Source: Aquilaria yunnanensis (taxonomy: Eukaryota; Streptophyta; Magnoliopsida; Malvales; Thymelaeaceae). Taken from it: a DNA stretch of 64,000 nucleotides. The DNA lies in contig CM077597.1 in assembly GCA_039654915.1 (NCBI GenBank), positions 88,972,001 through 89,036,000 of the forward strand. The letters run 5' to 3'. Below, one piece after another: positions 33,489 through 43,957 of this stretch (position 1 is its first letter; each line of letters opens with the position of its first letter). Position numbers and translations under genes: made by a program. The notes beneath the pieces are model-generated. The model searched no databases. It saw nothing but the letters and a program-made list of their open reading frames with translations, and was not told where the DNA came from.

Positions 33489-33507
33489 GAACATCTGTAA
33501 TCCCTGC

Positions 33508-34544
33508 TTGTACGCTACTCATCAAACCCTAATTTACTTTGAAAATTACAATATATTTCCTATCTCTTCTAACTTAAATGTGTTATGAATTTGTGTAAAA
33601 AAAAAAAAAAAAGGAAAACTTACCGACAATATATTTGTTTGAGGGCAAATTTTAAAAAATAATTAAAAAATTAATAGATATTAAGGTTCAAATCTCACTA
33701 ATATGTGATAGTTTGAGCTAACCATGCTATGTTAGAGTATGAATGTTAGTTATTTATCAGGGGAGGCCCCGTGCTGTACAGCGGGCACCAAATTGTAGCT
33801 TGATAACTGTGGTTTTTGCTATAAAAATATAAAATTGTAATTTGGTGCTTGAGTAAGGTGTTTAGTGATTAAACTTGGTGTATATATATATAGTGTACAC
33901 TAAAATATTTCAGAGTCATTTACAAAGTGTTTTAAAATGGTATATTTTCTTGTTGTTAATTACAGAAAATAGTACATAAAAGTAGAAAATAGCTTGCTAA
34001 TGTGCTCTTGATGTTGTCCTTCATTGATATGTTCCTTTTGTTCTTGTCTTGGTGCTTTTCCATTTTATTCGGCCAATGGTTCAGCAAAATTCCTAAGCAA
34101 CAGTAAAAGGTATAGTAAATATAAGATTTGAAATTAATAAATGTTAATGAATGAGAGGAGGATTAAGTAGCCTATAACTTACAAATTTCATCTGATGTTT
34201 TTTGGATTTGGCTCAATTCTTATTGGTTTGTGGAGGAACTGGGATATTTGAGATTTTTCTGGTATTAGAGATAGAATGTGTAAGTTATATGATAAAACAA
34301 TTAAAAATCATAGAAAATTACAATCATTAAAACAAAACCTAACCTTTAATACTGTTAGCATAATACCCTCATTATACAAATAGCTCAAAGCTAAATGGCA
34401 GCTTAAAGGGTCAAATGAGCGGTGGGTAATCTAAACAACAGAAAGGCAAAATCACTAAGAGCCCAGCAGGAGTAGGAATAAAAGCGGGAAAGCATCTATA
34501 TATATACATGCACACATACACATAAAAGTGTTTTCATTAAATTA
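33508..34544. other. AT-rich intergenic DNA
   Basis: No gene is visible. A hairpin-prone GCCCCGTGCTGTACAGCGGGC occurs near 33766; its role is unknown. Confidence 0.5.
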
Positions 34545-34779
34545 CTCTCTCCGTCCCATATTTTTTGCATCATTCACTTTTCAGCAATTACTCTATAATT
34601 TTTTATTTTTAATATTTTAGTATATAAATGAAAAACTTTTATATAAGAACGATAAATCAATATATATAATTTTTAAATATATTTTTTAAATTTTTTTTAT
34701 GACAAATACTAATATGAATAAATTCAACTCAAACTACGTGAAAAAGTCAAATGGTGTAAAAAATATGGGATGGATGTAG
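34545..34779. mobile_element. Stowaway MITE, 235 bp
   Basis: The left end CTCTCTCCGTCCCATATTTT pairs with the inverted right end CTACATCCATCCCATATTTT. TA lies on the left and CA (a decayed TA) on the right. Confidence 0.8.
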
Positions 34780-34786
34780 CATTATT

Positions 34787-34970
34787 TATATGAAACTTTA
34801 TTTACATAAAAATCACTAAATTACATATTTTACATAATTTAATAAAAAAATTATATATTTTTTTTATTTAAAAATTATTACTTCCGTAAAAATGATCATT
34901 ACAAATTAATAATTTTGTTCTCTTTTCCTTTTAATAATGTTATTATTTTCATCTAGTTGAGAAAAAGTAA
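34787..34970 (+). repeat. Dispersed AT-rich repeat, copy 1 (partner 41696-41880)
   Basis: It shares the ordered words ACATAAAA.TCA.TAAAT.ACATATTTT, ATTTTAATAAAAAA-like runs and CATCTAGTTGAG/TATCTTGTT with the partner. Confidence 0.5.
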
Positions 34971-35346
34971 TTCACACTTTTTATCCCCACAACAAATTAT
35001 TGCCGGTCAATGGGAATTATTCCCGTCTTTTCACTAGAAATTGTCACTCACAACTTTTTTTGACCAAAAAAATCGTTTTAATAACCTGTTAATTCAAAGG
35101 GTTCAGTGGCTTAAAGTAAGAACAAATTTAAAGATTTTCAAAATTTGCTAATTTTATAAACCATTAAAAGATTTTCTCATCCTGCCAAAAAAATAAACCA
35201 TTAAAAGGAAAACTGAATGGAGGGTTTTTGAGTCTTTTGACCCAATCTTCATCTTCTTCTTCTGCCCTCATCTCTGTTCCTCTCTCTCTCTCATCTCATC
35301 TAATATTTGCTCCCATCTCTCTATCTCTCATTGTCGTTGAAGTGAC

Positions 35347-35952
35347 TCACAAAATCTCCTTCATCTTCAACCCAATAAACATTGATGACCTCTCCAAAAC
35401 CAAAATCCCAAAATCTTTCTCCGACATCATAGGCTTCGTGAAGCTTCTTTTTCCGGTGGAGCCCAACCTCACTTTGGCACCAAGGTCACTTCTAACCTCC
35501 CATAGCAGAAATCGATTTTTTCTCCATGAAAAAACATGTTTTCTGGATGTTTTCTCCAAAAAAATGTGGTTTGCCGCGTGGAACGTGAAGTCTTCGGCCG
35601 AAATCAACCAATTGGGGCTCTTAGCTGTAACCATGTGAAGCCAAGGAATCTTATCCAGAGGACAAACTAAAAGAGGCGGCCATACCCAGAACCAAAAACA
35701 CGTGTGCCTAACCGGAGGAAGAGCCCAAGCGATGCCCCGAACACCTCCCACATCTTGCTGGGTCCAATCCTTAACGCTTGGGGGCTTCAGTGGCTTGAAA
35801 TTTGGCGGAGCAACAAATGTTGCCGAAGCGGAAGGCCAAGCACCTGGTTTTTCCGCGACTTCCCTGACCTTCGTAGTTGAAGGGGTGGAATTTAGTGCGT
35901 CCGAGAAGGCCCTAATCGAAATAAACTTCTGTGTGGCGGGTTTTACGGCCAA
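35347..35952 (-). other. Unrecognised long reading frame, possibly retroelement-derived
   Basis: A 201-codon minus-strand frame (MAVKPATQKF...) is open. Its N-terminal part, with KTFSDAL-like and Ser/Pro-rich words, recalls the start of plant LINE ORF1 proteins, but I see no zinc knuckle, reverse transcriptase or tail. It ends without a recognised domain. The GC content is higher than in the flanks. I would not call it a host gene. Confidence 0.25.
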
Positions 35953-36477
35953 AGCGGCATCAGAAACAGGGGTTTAGGGAAGTTAAATAGTCGGCCATGG
36001 CTTCGTCTCCCGAGCTCTAGTGACAGGGCACAACCTTTGACACCTTATCTTGTCTTCCCGGCAAAGCACAGTCGACAGTCTCCAAGGGCTACGCGCAGAC
36101 TCCCAGACAAACTTGTTAATAACGTTTTTAGAGTTACCCCAAAAAAGACATTTTGATCATCTCATAAATCCCCCAAGTTGGCCAAACGACAAATACATCC
36201 ATATCATATCACACAATAATAATGGAGATCCAACAATTAACAAAAGCTCTAGCCCTCCGACACTAACCAGATACAACTTCTACACCACGGTGAAGGGGGA
36301 AAAAATTCCTCGAAACAGGTACTTTATTATAGGAGTATCATTGCAGCCTTTAGAGAAAGAATGACCTACACGCAAAAGTAGAACAACTGCAGTGATTACT
36401 GCTGAGTTAAGCCAAAAACATGAGCACACGTGGCATCATCACAGCAAATGTATAGTTGCAAACATTCAGAGCAGCGC

Positions 36478-37011
36478 CCCCTCACTACAGTGAATATTTG
36501 AATTTTGCGGTTTAAATCAAACCGAATTAATCAGTTTATTTAATTTTTAATTTTGGATGACAAGAAATCAAATTAGTCTATCAAATTGAATTTAAACTGA
36601 ACAGAAAGATTTCAGTACGGTTCGGTTCAAACTGAATTAACCAAAAAAATGTGAGTGAAATTCTATAAGAGATGAAATGAGAGAGAGACATTGTTTTCCC
36701 TTTCAAATTTAATTCAATATAGAAGATTCATTGTTTATGGAAAGAAAAAAAATAAGAATCCAAGCTAATTTGGGCTACTTTGTAGTTTTTATTGTTCATG
36801 AAAAAATTAAAAAAAAATGTTATAAAAAATTTTGGTTAATTCGGTTACTGAATTAACCAAATTCCAAAACCGAAACCAAACTGAAACTGAAATTTTTGTT
36901 ATTCGATTTTAACAAAAACCGAACCAAATTACAAAATTAATTAAACAGAATTTCCAAGTTATTTCAATTTTTCAATTTTTTCAGTTTAAATCGAATACTG
37001 ATCACCCTCAC
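36478..37011. mobile_element. Probable non-autonomous hAT-like element
   Basis: Both halves carry inverted AACCGAATTAA / TTCGGTTCAAAC words, for example AATCAAACCGAATTAATCAG on the left and the inverse TTTAAACTGAAAAAATTG at the right. The right end reads GTGAGGGTGATCAGTATTCG when inverted, like other hAT MITE ends. The left end and duplication are unclear. Confidence 0.45.
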
Positions 37012-38779
37012 AACCAATACCCAAGCGTGAGGATGAAAATTGTCATTAATCACTTAACAAACTGACAGGTGTCGTCATCCCCTTCTCCCCTTGCCGATTA
37101 ATGTATTATATAGATAGATTTGTTACTTTCTCTTGACATTTTATGTTCACAAATATACCCATTAGCCCATCAAAGGGAAAAAGGACAATTTTGCCACTAA
37201 TGTTAGATCAAAAGGGCAATTTTTCCATCAAAGTTTTTTCAATGTAAAACTCCCACTAACATTACATGTTGGGTGCAATTTTTCCACCGTAGTTGTGAAG
37301 AATATAGCCATTGAGTGTCTAATAGTCATCTAATGGTAGGAATATTCTATCCAAATGAGAATACTTTGTGCCACATCTGCAACATGTCAACGCCACATCT
37401 ATAACTAGAAATTTGAGAAATGTTTATGCTAGCCCCCAAAAATTTGGTCCTTAGCCCCTAAGTACCCAACTTTGCAAATCTGCTACTTTGACCATCTTTT
37501 ATAACAGGAAATGGAAAAAATAGAAAAAAAAATCTTTCCTCTAATAATTTCTTCCTTCTCTCCCTCAGTCTCTTCCTTTCCCACTATCCCTCTATTCAAG
37601 CTTTTGTGCTTATTCTTGGCCACAATTTTGATTGATTTTTGTGATTGATTAACCATTCTGAATCAAAATATAACAGCCTTAGATTGCATCATTGGTCGAA
37701 AATTCAAAAAGGGTCCAAATGTTGGAGCTGGATCCTTTTGGGAGTTGTTTCTTTGCAAGTTTCTCTACTTTATTGGTAGGAATTTCAAAACCTAATGACT
37801 TTAAATAATCATGGTCTTGTTTGTACTTTTTTTTATTTTTTTTCTAATTTTTCTTTTTATGCAATAGGGGTCAATATTCAAACAGGAGAAGAAGTTGGTA
37901 TCAAGCTAATGCAAATGGTTCTTCTCTTCAAACAAATGATCATAGTGTTTTTGTTTTTCTTTATTGTGATTCCTTCAATGGTTAATTCTTAAATAATAGT
38001 TAGAGTCGGCTAACCACTCATATGCTGATGAACAATGACTTTAAAAAAAGATTGTTGTTGAACCATTAGCTATTTGTTTATGTGGATTTGAGTTATTATT
38101 CTAAGAAATGAAACTGTAAAGATGATGGTAAAAATCATAGATTCAGAAAACTTAGCGGCTAAAGTATTAGATGAAGAAAACTTGGAGTTGAAACTTGCTT
38201 TTTCTCTTTTTTTTTTCCTAGTAGTCATGCAAGCAAATTTGACGATCAGTGTCAAAATTGAACCCCAACCCATAACATTGGTTGTAGTATTGCTTCAGGA
38301 AAAAAACATTAATGATAAAACTGTCCTTTCAACTTAACATTAATGACAAAATTACCCATTTTCTTGCCTATCAAAATATTTTGTGTTTATCCACTCATCA
38401 AATATCAATCAAGCCATGAAATGCCTTAATTAAAACATTTTTTTTGTATTGTGAACCAATCAAGGCAATCAAAACATATAATTTCCAGTTTTAGTAACTT
38501 CTCAATTACTATAAAATATATATGTGTGTTTTCATTCTCTACTTCTCCCTTTGTGAGCTTTTAGATTTTAGACATATTGCATTTTTGGTCCAAAGGAACA
38601 TAACCAATTTTCAATTAAGATATTATCATGACTTAATCGGCTTGCAGTTCTAGAAGTTTAACCATAGGCAGACGCCCAGCCACCTTCTTCCCTGCACATC
38701 AGCCAGCAAAAGCTACCTTAAGATAGTCGTAAAGGCAACGTAAATTTCAAATCGTAACAAGTGTACAGGAAATAACGCT
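37012..38779. other. AT-rich intergenic DNA
   Basis: Short frames at 37795-37992 and 38122-38337 lack any recognisable domain. I see no gene. Confidence 0.5.
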
Positions 38780-40560
38780 GCCAGATAGATATGTTATATA
38801 CGAGGTTTATGGTACTTGCATGTTGCACCGGTTTAATCTATATTAATATTAATTATAAATATAGTTAGTAGAAACTATTGATCAAGAAAAAAATTAATGA
38901 AAATGAAAAGAATAAAGAACTAGAGGCAAAAAGTTAAGGTAAAATTTAAGAACCAAAGGTTTAACTATTTACTTAATAAAGGGAAAAAAGACAAAAAAAA
39001 ATGTAATTAGTGAAAATTTTATCAGCCCAAATCATACCATAAAGTAGACAAATGATAGCGACTAAAGTTTTATTTTAGAAAAAAGAAATCATATGAACAA
39101 GTTAATAAAATAAGCAAACTGTGGGATTTTACTGACAAAAATGGCATTTAATGATAGACATATAAAAAAAAATGATCTTGAGACCAAGAGAGCAAATTAA
39201 AAGACTTTAAGAATTAAAGGTTTCACAATTAACTTCATAAAGAAACAAATAAAATAAAATAATTGGCTAAAACTGAATCACAGAACTATGCCTAAAAGTA
39301 GACAACCCATAGTAACTGAAGTTTTGTCTTGAAAAACAATAATGAAGAAAACTAACAAAAAAAAAAAGATTGAACAAAGTCATTATGGTTGATTGAAAAA
39401 AAAAAATCATAGTGACTAAGGGTGTGTTTAGTTCTAGAAAATTTTTCAATTTTTCTAGAAAATTTTTTGAAAATTCGAAAATGAAAAGAAAATGTGTTTA
39501 GTTCACTAATTTTTGTTTTCATTTTTCTAGGAAAACAGTTTTCTACTTTATTAAGAATTAGAAAACTTCCTTTTTTCGTTTTCCATTTTTAAAAAATTAG
39601 AAAACATAGTTTTCACTTAACTTAAAACTTTCGATCGATCTTCGAGGCTCTCACAGTCGGCACCCGTCTCTCACTCGACCAAGTCTCTCAGCCATGGCGT
39701 CTCCAGTCCGATTCCTCATGCACCCCTCCGTTTCCCGACACCTCCAACCTTTCCCCCGCCACTCCAACCACCACAAGCATCACCGCCGCCAGCAGTCGCC
39801 ATTCCCCTGACGTCGCGCCATAGTGCCTAAGTGTCCCCATCGCCGTTCGCGCCAGAATGAAAGGAGGAGGAGATCGCGTCTGTCCTCACCGCATCTTCCT
39901 CTTCGCTCCGACCACCAAACGCCGTCGCTCTCACCATACACCTCTCCAGGTTGTTGCCGCGCAATCGTCCTTGCAAAGCCACCCTTTTTCACCACAGTTG
40001 CGCCGCCGATCGTGAGAATCGAACCATATCCGAATCTTAACCCGCGACCTGACCCTCCTCTATTCAAATCTGACCCAGTCAGCTTAATTTATAATTTTCA
40101 GAAAATTATTTTCTTATAGAAACAACTAAACATATTTCCTGAAAAACATTTTAGAAAACTATACATGGAAAATGAAAACTAGAATTAGAAAAAGAAAAGG
40201 AAAACCATTTTCTGCAACCAAACACCACCTAAGGTTTTGCATTAGAAATAATATATAAAAAAAAAGTTTGAGAATCAAGAGAGCAAATAGAAAAACTCTA
40301 GTTATTAATTTTACGGACAAAAATTACAAACAGATAAAAATTAGGTACTAAATTGGGAAAGCATAGAAATGTGGGGATTGAAAAGGAGTTTAACCACAAA
40401 GAAAGGTCAAATATACTAAAATGCAAAAATAGGGACATATGCCCTTGAGAAAGTAATTTCGTTGGAAAATGGGATCAAGCTTCACAAAAAGCCAATCAAG
40501 TCCAGAAAAAAGCACCCAAAAAAATAAAGGCATGACACTGTAGTTTACTGTTTATAGAAT
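38780..40560 (+). mobile_element. Dispersed AT-rich element, copy 1, interrupted by a Tourist-like element
   Basis: It begins near TATATACGAGGTTTATGGTA, followed by GCATGTTGCACCGG. It shares many ordered words with the next copy at 40580-41660, including AAGTAGACAA..., GACTAAAGTTTT and GACCAAGAGAGCAAAT. The family is unknown; a Helitron derivative is one possibility. Confidence 0.4.
39420..40229. mobile_element. PIF/Harbinger (Tourist-like) element, 810 bp, with GC-rich core
   Basis: The ends GGGTGTGTTTAGTT and inverted GGTGGTGTTTGGTT are flanked by TAA on both sides (39417-39419 and 40230-40232). The arms are rich in TTTTCTAGAAAA-like words. The core at about 39640-40080 is GC-rich and proline/serine-coding in style, starting with an ATG at 39694 that is open for only ~40 codons. 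Confidence 0.7.
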
Positions 40561-40579
40561 GGTACGCCCTTTCAAAACT

Positions 40580-41660
40580 GTTAGTATATAACGAGGTTGT
40601 GTAGCCCGCACATTGTAGCATGTAATTTTTTTATAATAAATTTAGCATTAAAGTTAAATATAAAAATAATTAATTAAAAATTTTCACTCATAAAAATTAA
40701 TCAATTAAAAATTTATTTTATTTCAATTTTGAGTCAATGTTACATTCTTATCAATAAAATGAATAGTTATAATCACAACATAAGACCACAATATATGATA
40801 GTGTACATGCTTTGAGACCATGGAATTTTCTTGTCATTAAAAAATAATTCACAAAAAAATTACATCTTTTATCAACTCATATTCAAATCCTTAATATTGA
40901 GTAGAAATTTATTTAGAATAACTTAGTTTCAATTCTATCAATTATGGACTAAATTGCTTAATCAAACTATAGAGTTTTTGAAGTATATGAGTCAAGCTAC
41001 AAAACTTAATTATCTATAATGAACATATGTGACTGATACACAAAATTGTGCTTAATATAAGTTAATACATTATGATTTACCCATTAACTTAATAAAAGTA
41101 AAAAGAAAAAAAATGAAATAAATTGACCAAATATGAATCAAATGAAATCATACCAGAAGTGGACAAATCCTAGTGATTAAAGTTTTTTTTTTAGAAAACA
41201 ATAACTAAGAGAAGCGACTAAAATAGTTTGGGGACCAAGAGAGAAAATAAAATAAACTTTAGGTTTTAAGGGTTTGACAATTGATGTAATAAAGGTTAAG
41301 AAAAAACTTATTTTACTAATAAATAAATAAATCATAGTAACTAATGTTTTAATTAAAAAAATAGTGCATAAAAAAATAGGGACCAAGAGATCAAATAAAA
41401 AGCTAAACTAATAAATAAAAATGTTACAATTAAGTAATTATTGAGTTCAGGGGCAAAAAGGCCTAACTGATCAAACTAAGGGTTTAATATGAGAAAAAGA
41501 AACAATTTAGGGACTGGGAACATGTTTCACCAAAAAGAAATGTGAAGAAGGACAATAATGATATAGGTGCTCAAAAAGCTATTATCTTAAAAAAAAAACT
41601 AACTAAGCTTTGAAAAGACACTGTATAAGAAGAAAGTATATGAACGCCTCAACTTCAATC
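40580..41660 (+). mobile_element. Dispersed AT-rich element, copy 2
   Basis: It starts TATATAACGAGGTTGTGTAG with GCACATTGTAGCATG. It is colinear with copy 1 and sits directly after it. No coding region is present. Confidence 0.4.
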
Positions 41661-41884
41661 GTCTCAACCTAAGTGATCAAGATGTTTTTTATGTTTTATA
41701 AATAGATGTTTTTATCTACATAAAAGTCAGTAAATCACATATTTTTACATATTTTAATAAAAAATTACGTTACTTATTTAAAAACTATTGCCACATAAAA
41801 TCACTATCACAATCTAATAATTTTTTTATTTTCTATTTCTTTAATATTTTTTATGTCTATCTTGTTAAAGTCTTAAAAGATGTT

Positions 41885-43130
41885 ATTTTATTCTACTCCT
41901 CCCAGTTCGGCAACTTTTTTCTTGCCTTAAGTTTGTCACTTTTTTAAACCTTATGTTGACTTAGTCCCACCAAATTCATCTCTCACCTCACATTTTTCTT
42001 CCCTCACCCACGAGCCACGAACCCTCTACCCCTACATTTGCTTTTGGCCGACTAAACCCAGCCGAGCATCCTCCCCACCAATGGCATATCTTAGTGCCTC
42101 CGCCCTTCCTTGGTTGTAGCCTCCCCCACCCACCAACCAGCCTCATCAACCCGTCTAACCAGCTTCGCCGCCAACTTCGTCCATCCGCCCAACCAACTTC
42201 ACCGTTCCATGATCTACAACTCATGGCGCCTTCCCCGGCAGCTATCTTCGAGATTGCATCTTCCCCGATCATTTCTGTTTGTCTTACTCTGCCACCTTTA
42301 TCATCTTCTTCTCATTTGTTCCTTTCTTCTTCATCTCATTTCTTTTACCGTCTCAACTCAAACGGCCTCAAGACTCTTCAATTCTCAATTTAAACTAATC
42401 AACCAAGACAGCCTGCCGGTCAACATCACCAGCCAACCCACTCTGATGGTCAAAACAACAAAACTTAGGTGAAAACAAATGCTCAAATGCAAATTCCCAA
42501 GACTGCAGAATACTTGAATCAGCCGTGCAAGGCCCACAACTAATCGAACCAAGCCCACCAGACAAACAAATAAACACATAGCCCAAAACACATAAACCCA
42601 GCAACCGAAATAAATGAACAGCAGCCTACCCAGACATGCAAAGGCAAAACAGTCACAACACTGTAGTTTCCAGTAGAACAAACAATTGTAGCCTCACGTG
42701 CTTTAAAAGTCAGTAGTAATATAATAGGCGGATAACTATGAAAAAAAATTTAGTAAGTTGGCAACCATATTCTTGAAATTCAGATGATCATTATGAAATT
42801 TAAGCATTTTGTATCCAAGAAGAATAAACCACTAACTTTTGTGTTTTGGATTAATTTGGCCACTACTTTTTTTTCTTTCTAGCTGAAAAGCTAATAATGT
42901 TTTTGTATGGCCAAATAAATGGCTACTATATCAAGAAAAAAAATTAACAAGGCCACTTTATGTGAAATGAATAGAGTATTTCATTATGGTAGTCGCACAA
43001 TTCCATGATGGAAAACTAGTTCATGATCCAACGATGCATGTGTAGTGCTAAACCAAGAAAAAATATATAGACCTGCTGTTTATGAGCTAACTGTTGATGT
43101 TGGTATGGATCAAAAGTTAAAATAGGGAAA
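41885..43130. other. Intergenic with a GC-rich block at 42000-42460
   Basis: The block is open in several frames on both strands but shows no domain. The frames are rich in Ser, Pro and Leu, as expected from a C-rich strand. It may be transposon-borne, like the core at 39640. The rest is AT-rich. Confidence 0.45.
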
Positions 43131-43134
43131 TGTG

Positions 43135-43571
43135 GGGATTATTTGCTGGAATGCCCAAGGATAGGTGTGCTTCGCAGTAGTGAGTGGCGTGCATTATGTA
43201 ACGAGAGACATTTTTTACCTGGAAGCATTGGCAATTCTATAGGAGTTAAAGAAAGCGTAGAGATAGAGTTGGTTTGTCATTAATCGTCATTGAATCAGAC
43301 TCATCTATCTTAATTTCAAGACCTAATGTGGGTAACTCTCCTTCTTTATTTCACTTCCAGACAATTATAAATGAAGCCAGTGTCTTAGGTATTATTTTTT
43401 TTTGTTGTGTTCTTCCTCTTTTGTTAGACATTCTTGTAATGGTGTGGCGCACACTCTTGAAAAAAAGGGTTAATGATCTGGGCAGGGTATCATGGGAGGG
43501 TTAGCTCCTCTTTTGGTTGTCAAATGCTTTGAGCTTTGATTAATTTATATATGGTTTTCCATAAAAAAAAA
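43135..43571 (+). mobile_element. 5'-truncated LINE (RNase H region and poly-A tail)
   Basis: The frame at 43274-43504 gives VIESDSSILISRPN and VNDLGRVSWEG. These match the RNase H-like end and the carboxy terminus of plant L1-type LINE proteins. Stops break the frame. The 3' UTR-like sequence ends in TTTTCCATAAAAAAAAA. No target duplication was identified. Confidence 0.5.
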
Positions 43572-43791
43572 CAGAGACATTTGCATTGGGGAGAATGGTG
43601 TATTGCATTGTCAAGCTATATCTTCTTTGTGTTGTTGGTTAGTCTCTTGCTAGTCTGATGGTTGAAAGAATATGCACACACAAATGGTTATCAATGGAAT
43701 TTATTTTCTTGTTGTTCAAAGAAAAAAATTAATACTGCCTTTTTAACATCAATTACTATTAAACTCATTTCATACCTATTCATATGCTTAG

Positions 43792-43957
43792 GAGAGGTAT
43801 GAGTTGGACCTTAGACTAAAGCAAGAGGATGATCTTAGTATCCAGCATGTTGTTAGAGCATTGGAGTCTGGTGGTCAACATCCCATACTAGGGAGTATGG
43901 GTGGGTCTCCCACAGATATTGGCCTTTCCTTAACGATACCGTCATGCATGATGAAAG
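43792..43957 (+). other. Exon-like open segment with splice-compatible borders
   Basis: An open stretch of 55 codons (RYELDLRLKQEDD..., then ALESGGQHPILG) lies between a CTTAG acceptor-like and an AAAG/GTAAT donor-like border. No neighbouring exon is visible and I do not recognise the peptide. It could be a captured or decayed exon. Confidence 0.25.

Larger units (their letters stand above)
29943..33499 (+). mobile_element. Complete hAT transposon, 3557 bp
   Basis: The ends TAGAGATGTTCA and, inverted, TACAGATGTTCA differ at one position. They sit inside a perfect 8-bp duplication. Internally come GC-rich subterminal repeats, a TATA box, one uninterrupted transposase frame, a polyadenylation signal and a mirror-image GC-rich subterminal block. 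Every component expected of an autonomous element is present. The insertion looks young; whether it is still mobile cannot be told from the sequence. Confidence 0.93.

Noticed and set aside
42094..42472. Two plus-strand frames of about 100-120 codons
   Set aside because: They overlap each other in different frames, are Ser/Pro/Leu-rich and lack any domain or splice context.
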